64,000 nt of DNA. It comes from Streptosporangium carneum. GTDB taxonomy: Bacteria > Actinomycetota > Actinomycetes > Streptosporangiales > Streptosporangiaceae. Both the position numbers and the translations under genes were made by a program. The DNA is taken from NCBI RefSeq assembly GCF_027922005.1, contig NZ_BSEV01000030.1, positions 1-64,000 on the forward strand. The letters are read 5' to 3'. Below the pieces are notes generated by a model, which saw only the letters and a list, made by a program, of their open reading frames with translations, had not been told where the DNA came from and did not search any database. This document shows positions 1 to 8,166 of this stretch, in pieces; position 1 is the first letter of the stretch; every line of letters starts with the position of its first letter.

Positions 1-124
1 AGGACTCAACGTCCAGGAGCACACAGTGCTCACCTGCCGGCGGCCGCCAACCATCCCAGGAGCCTGCCCGATAGCCGACTCCTAGAACTCATTAGGATCA
101 CCGACAGCGTCCCCCCGTCGTCCT

Positions 125-612
125 CGGCTTGAACGGCTGGCGTACACCCCCCTCGAGAAGATGGTCGCGCCACGCCGCCACCTCGTCGGCGGTCGCGTGG
201 ATCGGGTGCCACAGGCCTGCCACGGTGTCGGGGGCGGGGCGGTGGCCGGCCAGTTCCCACGGGGCGGTGGCCGGCCAGTTCCCACGGGGCGGTGGCCGGC
301 CAGTTCCCAGCCGTCGGCGGTCTTGACCGGCAGGGCCGCCGGGCCGCCGGCGATCCGCCAGACCAGGCTGCGGGCGTAGGGGCCGGTGACGGGATGGTCG
401 AGGAAGTACTCGGTCACCTCACGCCAGTGCCACGTCCGTTCATGGACGATCGCCTGTTCCAGGCGGGACCTCTCGGCCGCCTGCGCCGGCTTGAGCTCCT
501 TCAGGACGGCCCGCAGATCGGACGGCTCCGCGCGCAGATCCTTCGGCAGCGACTTGACGGTCTTGCCGGCGGCGTCACGATGGACGCGGAGCCGGGGCGG
601 GCGCGGCGGAAG
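125..612 (-). pseudogene. Decayed fragment of a DUF4132-family protein
   Basis: Read on the minus strand, this stretch keeps recognisable pieces of a DUF4132 (MolR/YehI-like) protein in more than one frame. One frame gives KTVKSLPKDLR, a helical part ending in YARSLVWRI, and then DGWELAG. After the 25-bp repeat the family-like sequence resumes in another frame as LWHPIHATADEVAAWRDHLL, and a further shift gives VRQPFK, a family hallmark (usually QPFKQ). No frame stays open across the whole piece, no start codon or ribosome-binding site is seen, and family members are usually near 1000 residues, so this is a relic of under 200 residues. The family assignment rests on recalled motifs. What the ancestral protein did is not known to me. 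Confidence 0.65.
236..310. repeat. 25-bp tandem repeat, about three copies
   Basis: Copies begin near 241, 266 and 291 and contain GGTGGCCGGCCAGTTCCCAC followed by GGGGC; a partial GGGGC precedes the first copy. Because 25 is not a multiple of 3, each added copy shifts the frame. The array sits exactly where the DUF4132 relic changes frame, so repeat expansion is a likely inactivating event. Confidence 0.9.
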
Positions 613-723
613 ACGACGGCTTCCGCCGCTCGTGGACGTCGTCTCGCAAATACGGCCGCAAAGCGCCGGACAGCTCCGCTCCTGCCAGGAAAGTGAGGCC
701 TTGAAGCTGGTATTCGCGAATGT

Positions 724-1146
724 ATGGTGGTGCCTGTGACGACATTTCGGATCAGCGAGGCCGCCGCGCTGCTGGGAGTCAGCGCGGACACGGTCCGACG
801 CTGGGTTGACACGGGCAGACTGCCCGCGCGGCGCGACGAGCACGGCCGTCGGATGGTGGAGGGCGCCGACCTCGCCGCCTTCGCCCGCTCGCAGATCGCC
901 GCCGAGAGCGGCTCGGAGAGGTCCTCCGCGCGCAACCGCTTCCGCGGGATCGTGACCGAGGTGGTCCGGGACGCGGTGATGGCCCAGGTGGAGATCGCCG
1001 CGGGACCGTTCAGAGTGGTTTCGCTGATGAGCCGCCAGGCCGCCGACGAGCTGGGCCTGGAGGCGGGGGTCGTGGCGGTCGCCGTGGTCAAGTCGACCAA
1101 CGTCGTCGTGGAGATCCCCGACCACGCGCGCGTGGCGAGCCAGTGA
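724..1146 (+). CDS. HTH-TOBE molybdenum-binding regulator-like protein
   Basis: A 140-residue protein with an excisionase/MerR-like helix-turn-helix at about residues 6-50 (ISEAAALLGVSADTVRRWVD) and a TOBE/Mop domain at about 72-136 (NRFRGIVTEVV, VKSTNVVVEIP). TOBE/Mop domains bind molybdate or tungstate oxyanions. The gene leads the modABC genes and its stop overlaps the modA start by four bases (GTGA), so it is translationally coupled to the transporter. The likely role is a molybdate-sensing regulator or storage protein; whether it binds DNA is inferred from the HTH only. It is not a classical ModE, which has a LysR-like winged helix and two TOBE units. The ATG at 724 is used; GTG codons a few residues downstream are alternatives. 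Confidence 0.85.
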   Translation: MVVPVTTFRISEAAALLGVSADTVRRWVDTGRLPARRDEHGRRMVEGADLAAFARSQIAAESGSERSSARNRFRGIVTEVVRDAVMAQVEIAAGPFRVVSLMSRQAADELGLEAGVVAVAVVKSTNVVVEIPDHARVASQ

Positions 1147-1949
1147 GGAGCCCCTCGGTGTTCAGACGTCTCCGTCCGCGTGTTCTCGCGGTCCCCGCCG
1201 CCCTCGCGCTGGTCTGCGGCCTCGCGGCCTGCGGAACCGGCGCCTCCGACGCACGGGCCTCGCGCTCCCCCGGCGGCTCGGGGTCCGTGACGGTTTTCGC
1301 CGCGGCCTCGCTGACCGGCACGTTCACCGAGCTGGGCAAGGCCTTCGAGTCCGCCAACCCCGGCACGAAGGTGACGTTCAACTTCGGTTCCAGCGCCACG
1401 CTCGCCCAGCAGATCGTCCAGGGCGCGCCCGCCGACGTGTTCGCCGCAGCCAGCCCGGCCACGATGAAGACCGTCGCCGACGCCTCCCTGGCCGGGAACC
1501 CGACCACGTTCGCGCGCAACGAACTGCAGATCGCCGTGCCCGCCGACAACCCGGCCAAGGTCGACGGCCTGGCCGACCTCGCCGACCCCAAGGTGAAGAC
1601 CGCCCTGTGCGCCGAACAGGTGCCGTGCGGCGCGGCGGCGGTCAAGGCGCTGGACGCCGCCGGGCTGAAGGTCACCCCGGTCACCCTGGAACAGGACGTC
1701 AAGGCCACGCTGACCAAGGTCGAGCTCGGCGAGGTGGACGCGGCCCTGGTCTACAGGACCGACGTGCTGGCGAGCGGCGGCAAGGTGAAGGGCATCGACT
1801 TCCCCGAGGCCGACAAGGCGGTCAACGACTACCCGATCGCGGCCCTGACCAAGGCTCCCGCGGGCGCGCAGGCCCAGCGGTTCGTCGACCTGGTGCTGTC
1901 GCGGCAGGGCAGGGACGTGCTCACCAGGGCCGGCTTCGAGGCTCCCTGA
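1143..1949 (+). CDS. modA: Molybdate ABC transporter substrate-binding lipoprotein ModA
   Basis: A 268-residue extracytoplasmic solute-binding protein. The N-terminus has arginines, a hydrophobic segment and a lipobox LAAC with the acylated cysteine at residue 30. The mature part starts with VTVFAAASLTGTFTELGKAF, the typical ModA opening in which Ser residues bind the oxyanion, and continues with NFGSSATLAQQI and GAPADVFAAAS. It delivers molybdate (possibly tungstate) to the ModBC permease. The GTG start overlaps the upstream HTH-TOBE gene; modB follows after 24 bases. Length and motifs are normal for the family. Confidence 0.95.
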   Translation: MRSPSVFRRLRPRVLAVPAALALVCGLAACGTGASDARASRSPGGSGSVTVFAAASLTGTFTELGKAFESANPGTKVTFNFGSSATLAQQIVQGAPADVFAAASPATMKTVADASLAGNPTTFARNELQIAVPADNPAKVDGLADLADPKVKTALCAEQVPCGAAAVKALDAAGLKVTPVTLEQDVKATLTKVELGEVDAALVYRTDVLASGGKVKGIDFPEADKAVNDYPIAALTKAPAGAQAQRFVDLVLSRQGRDVLTRAGFEAP

Positions 1950-1973
1950 CCGTCGTGGAGACGAGGTGAACCG

Positions 1974-2801
1974 ATGACGACGACGGCGGCGCGGCCCTCC
2001 CGGCCGCAGGAGCGCGGCCCCGCGGGCCGCCTGCCATGGGTGCTGGTGCTGCCCGCCGTGATCGGCATGGCCTTCCTCGTGCTGCCGCTGGCCGGCCTGC
2101 TGCTGCGGGCCCCCTGGTCCACCCTGGCCGGGCGGTTGGCCGAGCCGAGGGTGCTCGAGGCGCTGCGCCTCTCCCTGGTCACCGCGACCGTCGCCACGCT
2201 GGCGTGCCTGCTGTTCGGCGTGCCGCTGGCCTGGCTGCTCGCCCGTGCCGCCTTTCCCGGCCTGCGGGTGGTGCGGGCGCTGGTCACCGTTCCCCTCGTC
2301 CTGCCGCCCGTGGTCGGCGGCGTCGCCCTGCTGCTGGTGTTCGGGCGGCGCGGCCTGGCGGGCCAGTGGCTCGAGGCCGCCTTCGGGGTCTCGCTGCCCT
2401 TCACCACCGCCGGAGTCGTGGCCGCCGAGGCGTTCGTCGCGATGCCGTTCCTGGTGATCAGCGTCGAGGGGGCGCTGCGCGCGGCCGACCTGCGTTTCGA
2501 GGAGGCCGCCGCGACACTGGGCGCCTCACGCTGGACGATCTTCCGCCGCGTCACCCTGCCCCTGGTCGCCCCGGGTGTCGCGGCCGGGACCGTCCTGTGC
2601 TGGGCGAGGGCGCTGGGCGAGTTCGGCGCCACCATCACCTTCGCGGGCAACTTCCCCGGCCGGACCCAGACCATGCCCCTGGCGGTCTACCTCGCCCTGG
2701 AGACCGAGCCCGAGGCCGCGATCGTGCTCAGCCTCGTCCTGCTCGCCGTCTCCGTGATCATTCTGGCCGGCCTGCGGGACAGGTGGGTGAGCGGCCCGTG
2801 A
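1974..2801 (+). CDS. modB: Molybdate ABC transporter permease ModB
   Basis: A 275-residue integral membrane protein with about five or six hydrophobic segments (first at LPWVLVLPAVIGMAFLVLPL). The cytoplasmic EAA-like loop that docks on ModC is visible as EAAATLGASRWTIFRRVTLP, followed by the ModB-typical ARALGEFGATITFAGN and PGRTQTMPLAVY. It forms the channel through which ModA-delivered molybdate enters the cell. The stop overlaps the modC GTG start (GTGA). Nothing unusual in length. Confidence 0.95.
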   Translation: MTTTAARPSRPQERGPAGRLPWVLVLPAVIGMAFLVLPLAGLLLRAPWSTLAGRLAEPRVLEALRLSLVTATVATLACLLFGVPLAWLLARAAFPGLRVVRALVTVPLVLPPVVGGVALLLVFGRRGLAGQWLEAAFGVSLPFTTAGVVAAEAFVAMPFLVISVEGALRAADLRFEEAAATLGASRWTIFRRVTLPLVAPGVAAGTVLCWARALGEFGATITFAGNFPGRTQTMPLAVYLALETEPEAAIVLSLVLLAVSVIILAGLRDRWVSGP

Positions 2802-3829
2802 CGCTGCAGGCCCGCCTCGTCGTCACCAGGCCCCGTTTCCGCCTCGACGTCACCCTGGAGGTCGCCGCCGGCCAGGTCGTCGCCCTCCTCGGCCCCAACG
2901 GCGCGGGCAAGTCCACCGCGCTGCGCGCCCTGGCCGGGCTCACCGCCCTGTCCGAGGGCCACATCACCCTGGACGGCCGCCCCCTGCACACCCTGCCGCC
3001 CGAGCGCCGCCCGATCGGCATGGTCTTCCAGGACTACCTGCTCTTCCCGCACATGTCGGCCCTGGACAACGTCGCCTTCGGCCCCCGCTGCCACGGCGCC
3101 TCGACGGCCGAGGCACGCGGCACGGCAGCCGACTGGCTGCGGCGCGTGGGCCTGGCCGAGCACGTCGGGACCCGCCCCCGGCAGCTGTCCGGCGGCCAGG
3201 CCCAGCGCGTCGCCCTGGCCCGCGCGCTGGCCGTGGGGCCGCGCCTGCTGCTGCTGGACGAGCCGCTGGCCGCCCTGGACGCCCACACCCGGCTGGAGAT
3301 CCGCTCACGGCTCCGCCGCCACCTGGCCGACTTCGACGGCGCGACCGTCCTGGTCACCCATGACCCGCTGGACGCCATGGTGCTCGCCGACATGCTGGTG
3401 GTCGTCGAGGACGGCGCCGTCGTCCAGCGGGGAACCCCGGCCGAGGTGGCACGCCGCCCGCGCACCGACTACGTCGCGCGCCTGGTCGGTCTCAACCTCT
3501 ACCGGGGCGTCGCGGCCGGCCGGAAGGTCAAGGTCGGCGAGACGCTGCTCAGCGTGACCGAATCCCTGGAGGGGCCCGCGTTCGTCGCCTTCGCGCCCAG
3601 CGCGGTCGCCCTGTACCGCACCCGCCCCGACGGCAGCCCGCGCAACCTCTGGCAGGCGCGCGTCGAGGGCGTCGAACGGCACGGCGACAGCGTCCGCGTC
3701 CACCTCGACGGACCGATCACCGCCTTCGCCGACGTCACCCCCGCCGCCGTCGCCGACCTCGGCCTGCCCCCGGGACAGCGGATCTGGGCCGCGGTCAAGG
3801 CCACGGAGACCCACGCCTACCCCGCGTGA
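2798..3829 (+). CDS. modC: Molybdate ABC transporter ATP-binding protein ModC
   Basis: A 343-residue ATPase started at the GTG that overlaps the modB stop; the frame is open further upstream, but that part is antiparallel coding noise inside modB. Walker A is GPNGAGKST, the signature is LSGGQAQRVALARAL, Walker B is LLLLDEPLAALD and the H-loop histidine lies in VTHDPLDAM. The last 75 or so residues form a TOBE domain (QARVEGVERHGDSVRVHLDG), expected for ModC and thought to sense intracellular molybdate. It powers uptake by ModB. A FAD oxidoreductase follows after 97 bases and is probably a separate unit. Confidence 0.95.
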   Translation: MTLQARLVVTRPRFRLDVTLEVAAGQVVALLGPNGAGKSTALRALAGLTALSEGHITLDGRPLHTLPPERRPIGMVFQDYLLFPHMSALDNVAFGPRCHGASTAEARGTAADWLRRVGLAEHVGTRPRQLSGGQAQRVALARALAVGPRLLLLDEPLAALDAHTRLEIRSRLRRHLADFDGATVLVTHDPLDAMVLADMLVVVEDGAVVQRGTPAEVARRPRTDYVARLVGLNLYRGVAAGRKVKVGETLLSVTESLEGPAFVAFAPSAVALYRTRPDGSPRNLWQARVEGVERHGDSVRVHLDGPITAFADVTPAAVADLGLPPGQRIWAAVKATETHAYPA

Positions 3830-3926
3830 GACGTCCTGTCCCGACTTGCGGCCGACCTCAAACGGATCTCAACTCGCGCTCAAACCGCGCACGCCAGAGT
3901 GAGGACATCCACCACGAGGAGAGATC

Positions 3927-5270
3927 ATGACAATCGGGAACGACCTGCGACGCGCGGTCAGGGGACGGGTTCTGGTCGCGGGCGACGAGGACTTCGAGCA
4001 GGCCAGGAGGGCGTGGAACCTCGCGGTGGACCAGCCGGTGCGGGCCGTGGTCGAGGCGGAGGACGCCGACGACGTGGTCGCGCTCGTCCGTTACGCCCGC
4101 CTCGCGGGGCTGACCGTCTCGGCGCAGCCCAGCGGCCACGGCGCGACCGGTGACGTGGAGGACGTGATCCTGCTGCGCACCGGACGGCTCGGCGGAGTGA
4201 GGGTCTCGCCGGGGCCGCGCACCGCCAGGGTCGGCGCGGGCGTGAAATGGGGCGAGGTGCTGACCGCGGCGAGCCCGCACGGCCTGACCGGGCTCGCGGG
4301 CAGCTCGCCCGCGCCCAACGTGGTCGGCTACACCCTCGGCGGCGGGCTGAGCTGGTTCAGCCGCCTTCACGGACTGGCCGCGGACAGCGTCCGCTCCTTC
4401 GACGTCGTCGACGCCGCGGGCGACAGGGCGACGGTGGACGCCGGGTCCGACCCCGAGCTGTTCTGGGCCCTGCGCGGCGGTGGCGGCGACTTCGCACTGG
4501 TGACGGCCATGGAGTTCGCCCTGCACCCCGCCCCCCTGCTGTACGGCGGACGCCTGATGTGGCCGGCCGAGCGGGCCCACGAGGTGCTGGCCGCCTTCAG
4601 GGAGGTCACCGCCGAGGCTCCTGAGGAGCTCGCCGTCTGGTTCGACCTGTTCGACTTCCCGCCGCTTCCCTTCCTTCCCGACGTCCTGCGCGGCAAGGCG
4701 CTGGTCGCGGTGGACACCGCCTTCCTCGGGGACGCGGACGAGGCACGGGCCCTGCTGCGCCCCTTCGACGGGATCGGCGGACTGGTGAGCGACAGCCGCA
4801 GGGTGCTGACGGTGGCCGAACTGGGGGACATCTGCGCCGAGCCGACGGAGCCGAGTCCGGGCGTCGGCCACGCGGAGCTGCTGACGGTGCTGGACGACGC
4901 GGTGGCCGAGGTGCTGCTCTCGGACCCCCTCGCCCCGCTGCTCAGCGTGCAGATCCGCCATCTGGGCGGGGCGCTGGCCCGTCCCGCGGCCGGTGGCGGG
5001 GCCTGCGGCCACCTGACGGAGCCGTACTCGCTCTACGCGATCGGCGTCGTACCCGGCCCCGAGGAGGCCGCCGCCGTCGAGGCCAGGCGGAAGGAACTCG
5101 CCGGCGCGCTGGTGCCGTACACCAGCGGCCGCAAGCCGTACACCTTCCTGGGGGTCGGGGAGCGGGCCGCGGCGGCCTTCCCCGGGGACGTCCTGGCGCG
5201 GCTGCGGGGCGTCAAGCGCGCCCGCGACCCTCACAACGTCTTCCGCGGCAACTACCCGGTCCTCGGCTAG
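3927..5270 (+). CDS. FAD-linked oxidoreductase, BBE / 6-hydroxynicotine oxidase type
   Basis: A 447-residue flavoprotein of the vanillyl-alcohol-oxidase superfamily. The FAD_binding_4 domain covers about residues 30-200 with the loop QPSGHGATGDVEDVILLR; its histidine is the probable covalent flavin site. NVVGYTLGGGLSWFSR follows. The BBE-type C-terminus ends with ARDPHNVFRGNYPV. The second cysteine used for bicovalent flavin attachment in berberine-bridge enzymes is not seen near GLAADSVRSF, so attachment is probably through one residue. Such enzymes oxidise alcohols, amines or sugars with O2; the substrate cannot be read from sequence. The ATG has a good ribosome-binding site (GAGGAGAG). The gene ends three bases from the convergent TetR gene. 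Confidence 0.85.
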   Translation: MTIGNDLRRAVRGRVLVAGDEDFEQARRAWNLAVDQPVRAVVEAEDADDVVALVRYARLAGLTVSAQPSGHGATGDVEDVILLRTGRLGGVRVSPGPRTARVGAGVKWGEVLTAASPHGLTGLAGSSPAPNVVGYTLGGGLSWFSRLHGLAADSVRSFDVVDAAGDRATVDAGSDPELFWALRGGGGDFALVTAMEFALHPAPLLYGGRLMWPAERAHEVLAAFREVTAEAPEELAVWFDLFDFPPLPFLPDVLRGKALVAVDTAFLGDADEARALLRPFDGIGGLVSDSRRVLTVAELGDICAEPTEPSPGVGHAELLTVLDDAVAEVLLSDPLAPLLSVQIRHLGGALARPAAGGGACGHLTEPYSLYAIGVVPGPEEAAAVEARRKELAGALVPYTSGRKPYTFLGVGERAAAAFPGDVLARLRGVKRARDPHNVFRGNYPVLG

Positions 5271-5273
5271 ACG

Positions 5274-5909
5274 TCAGCCCTCGAAGGTGGCGGGGTCCAG
5301 GCCGACCTCACGGGCCGTGGCGACCCTGGCGTGGTGCAGCAGCCTGCCTCGTGACATGTTGCCCGCGTGCAGGGTGTAGCGGACCACCAGGCCGTCGAGC
5401 ATCCCGTCGATCCGCTCCGCCGCGCCCTGGGGGTCGTCGCAGACGAGCTCTCCCGCCGCCACGCCCTGCGTGATCACCTCTGTCAGGATCTCGATCCAGG
5501 CGCCCTCGAGCTCCAGCAGGATGCTCCTGACGTGCGCCTCGCGCACCCCGACGGCCCAGGCGTCGAGCCAGAGGATCCAGCTCTGGTCCGACCTGGACGC
5601 CGGGATGTAGAAGCGCAGGACGCGGTCGAGCCGCTCGACGGCGGTTCCCGGCTCCGCGACGATCTCCCTGAGCCGCTGGATCTCCGACTCGCTGGTGCTG
5701 CGGAGCATCTCGGTGATGAGGTCGTCCTTGGTGGCGAAGTGATAGTGGATCAGGCCACCGCTCACGTTGGTCGCCCTGGCGATGTCCGCGACGCGGGTGC
5801 TGGCCAGCCCGCGCTCCAGCACGACCCGCCGGGCGGCTTCGAGCAACTCCGCCCGGCGCTGGTCGGCCTGGTCCGCGCGGCTGCCGCGCGCCCCTCCTCC
5901 GCTTTGCAC
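5274..5909 (-). CDS. TetR-family transcriptional regulator
   Basis: A 211-residue regulator started at GTG. The N-terminal helix-turn-helix is RVADIARATNVSGGLIHYHF (about residues 41-60), the normal TetR layout, followed by an all-helical ligand domain (LDAWAVGVREAHVRSILLEL) of the type found in BetI-like regulators. It is convergent with the FAD oxidoreductase and lies directly downstream of the GT39 gene on the same strand. A TetR-like palindrome sits 44-61 bases upstream of its start, so autoregulation is likely. Ligand unknown. Confidence 0.9.
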   Translation of the reverse strand: MQSGGGARGSRADQADQRRAELLEAARRVVLERGLASTRVADIARATNVSGGLIHYHFATKDDLITEMLRSTSESEIQRLREIVAEPGTAVERLDRVLRFYIPASRSDQSWILWLDAWAVGVREAHVRSILLELEGAWIEILTEVITQGVAAGELVCDDPQGAAERIDGMLDGLVVRYTLHAGNMSRGRLLHHARVATAREVGLDPATFEG

Positions 5910-5952
5910 TGCGCAAGACTACAACAGGGCGGCTCCCGGACCTCAATACTAC

Positions 5953-5970
5953 TGACTAGCCGTTCAGTCA
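5953..5970. promoter_or_regulatory. Putative TetR operator
   Basis: An imperfect 18-bp palindrome, TGACTAGCCGTTCAGTCA, with TGACT / AGTCA ends and the form typical of TetR-family sites. It lies in the promoter region of the 5274-5909 gene and its right end overlaps the stop codon of the GT39 gene (stop at 5968-5970). Autoregulatory role inferred from position. Confidence 0.6.
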
Positions 5971-8166
5971 ATAGCCTTCGGCCGTGGCGTCCGTGGTTCG
6001 GCCACAGCGGTAGAGGGACTGGCCGTCCTGGGCGCCGCCGTACTCGGCCGCGGTGACGGCGGTGCAGTTGGCCTGCACCCACGCGCTGACCTCCGAGCCG
6101 CCCGCGTCCGGGCCGCCCCGGCCGCCGCCGGGAATCACGTGGCGAAGCTCGCCGGAGGAGACGAGGGCCTTGAGCCGGTCGACCGTCATGGCCGGGTCGC
6201 CGCCGGTGAAACCGCCCATGGCGATGACGGGCAGGCCGGTGGACAGGATGGCCGACGAGGCGCTCTGCGCGCTGCTCACCGCGACCAGCCAGGTCGCGCC
6301 GCCCATGTTCTTCTTCAGGTAGGCGATCGCCTGCTCGCTCAGACCTCCGCCCGGCCCGCCGCGCATGCCGCCGCCGGGGAACCCCTGACGGGACCTGGTT
6401 TCGTCGCCGGGCACGCCCTCCTGCCCGTCTCGCCCGCCGAATCCGCCTTCGGGGAAGCCGCCCTGGGGGAAGCCCTCCCCGGGGAGGCCGCCCGGCATCC
6501 CTCCTGGCATGCCGCCGGGCCCCCGCATGCCGCCGAAGCCGCCGCTCCCCTCGGGGCCCGCGGTGGGGTTGGTGCCGTTGACCGCGGAGCCGAGCGGGGT
6601 CAGGGCGTAGGCCGCCGGACCGGCCAGACCCGCGACCAGCCCGGTGACCAGCGCGGCCACCGCGATCCAGCGCGCGGGACGCCGCAGGAGCCGGGTCAGG
6701 AGCAGGCCGATCACCGCGGCCGCGGCCGCCGCCGCCACCGCCCAGGCGAGCCAGGGCACGAAGTCCGGCGTACGGCGCAGCACCGTGAACGACCACGCCC
6801 CCGTGACGGCGACCCCGGCGGGCAGCACCCACGCCCAGGCGGGGGACACTCCGCGGGCCCGCCACATCAGCACCCCGCCGAGACCGGTCAGGGCCGCGAC
6901 GGCCGGAGCCATGGCGGTGGAGTAGTACGGGTGGAAGGTGCCGCTGGAGAAGCTGAACACCGCGTAGTGGACGGCGAGCCAGCCGCCCCACAGCAGCAGC
7001 GCCACGCGGGTCTGCCGAAGGGGACGGCGGGCGACCAGGATCAGGCCCGCGACCAGGGCGATCACCGCGAAGGGCAGCAGCCACGAGATCTGCCCCGCCA
7101 TGATGTCGTTGAACAGCCGTCCCGCCCCGGACTCGCCGCCGAACCCCGCTCCCCCGCCGAACCCGCCGCGTCCGTCACCGCCGCCTCCGCCGCCGAAGTT
7201 CTGGCCGAGGACACGGCCGAGGCCGTTGTAGCCGATGACCAGGTCCCAGACGGAGTTGTCCGTGCTGCCGCCGACGTAGGGGCGGCTCGCGGCGGGCCAC
7301 AGGTCGACGACGACCATCCACCACGCGCTGGAGACCACCAGCGCGACCCCTGCCGTGAGCAGGCGGCCGAGACGGCGCGGCACCGTGCCGGGGGCCATGG
7401 CGAGATAGACGACGGCGAAGGCCGGGAGCACCAGGTAGGCCTGGAGCATCTTGGTGTTGAAGGCGAGGCCGACGAGGACGGCCGACAGGGCGAGGGTGCG
7501 CGTCCGCCCCGTGCGGATCGCCTCCTGACAGCACCAGGCGGCCAGGACCAGCAGCAGCACCAGCACGGTGTCGGGGTTGTTGTCCCGGTTGATCGCCACC
7601 GTGATCGGGGTGAGCGTCATCACCAGCGCCGCGACCAGTCCCGCCGCGTGCCCGGCGGAGCCGGGCAGCGCGCGCCGTACGGCCGAGTGGACCACGCCGA
7701 CGGCCGCGACTCCCGCGACGGCCTGGGGCAGGAGCATGCTCCACGTCCCGAACCCGAGGATCCGCGCGGACAGGCCCATCACCCACAGCGCGAACGGCGG
7801 CTTGTCCACGGTGATGAACGACCCCGCGTCCAGGGCTCCGAAGAAGAAGGCCTTCCAGCTCTGGGTGCCGGACAGGATCGCCGCGGAGTAGTAGGAGTTG
7901 GCGTGGCCGTTGCGCCCGAGCGCCCACAGGTGGAGGACCGCGGCCAGCGCGAGGACCGCCCACAGGGCGGGACGCGCCCATCGAGGATCGCCGGGGGCGC
8001 CGAGCACCGCTCTGCGCGCCGCGGCGCGCGGACCGTCGCCCTTCCGTCCGCGCGGCCTCGCGTTCTCCCGGCCCTCGGTCGCGGCCGTCGCGCCGTCGGC
8101 CGTGCCGGTCGCCTCGGCCGGGGTCGCGCCCTCGGCGTGGGAGGAGCCGTGTTCCAGAGCGGTCAT
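5968..8166 (-). CDS. GT39-family (YkcB/ArnT-like) membrane glycosyltransferase
   Basis: A 732-residue multi-spanning protein. After a charged, disordered N-terminus of about 60 residues comes PALWAVLALAAVLHLWALG, then the GT39 catalytic region with the aspartate in FITVDKPPFALWVMGLSAR, and about 11 further hydrophobic segments. These enzymes transfer a sugar from polyprenyl-phosphate on the outer face of the membrane. Near residues 520-610 is a long Gly/Met/Pro-rich stretch (MPGGMPGGLPGEGFPQGG), followed by a soluble domain (ATWLVAVSSAQSASSAI, LPVIAMGGFTG), as in YkcB-type proteins. The ATG overlaps the stop of the GT2-GtrA gene (ATGA), so the pair is coupled: the GT2 loads the lipid carrier and this enzyme uses it. 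Acceptor and sugar are unknown. A longer open frame upstream is only antisense noise. Confidence 0.88.
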   Translation of the reverse strand: MTALEHGSSHAEGATPAEATGTADGATAATEGRENARPRGRKGDGPRAAARRAVLGAPGDPRWARPALWAVLALAAVLHLWALGRNGHANSYYSAAILSGTQSWKAFFFGALDAGSFITVDKPPFALWVMGLSARILGFGTWSMLLPQAVAGVAAVGVVHSAVRRALPGSAGHAAGLVAALVMTLTPITVAINRDNNPDTVLVLLLVLAAWCCQEAIRTGRTRTLALSAVLVGLAFNTKMLQAYLVLPAFAVVYLAMAPGTVPRRLGRLLTAGVALVVSSAWWMVVVDLWPAASRPYVGGSTDNSVWDLVIGYNGLGRVLGQNFGGGGGGDGRGGFGGGAGFGGESGAGRLFNDIMAGQISWLLPFAVIALVAGLILVARRPLRQTRVALLLWGGWLAVHYAVFSFSSGTFHPYYSTAMAPAVAALTGLGGVLMWRARGVSPAWAWVLPAGVAVTGAWSFTVLRRTPDFVPWLAWAVAAAAAAAVIGLLLTRLLRRPARWIAVAALVTGLVAGLAGPAAYALTPLGSAVNGTNPTAGPEGSGGFGGMRGPGGMPGGMPGGLPGEGFPQGGFPEGGFGGRDGQEGVPGDETRSRQGFPGGGMRGGPGGGLSEQAIAYLKKNMGGATWLVAVSSAQSASSAILSTGLPVIAMGGFTGGDPAMTVDRLKALVSSGELRHVIPGGGRGGPDAGGSEVSAWVQANCTAVTAAEYGGAQDGQSLYRCGRTTDATAEGY

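Noticed and set aside
2036-3829. A 597-residue ModC with a long N-terminus
   Set aside because: The first 254 codons overlap modB in another frame and are Arg/Ala noise; ModC begins at the GTG overlapping the modB stop.
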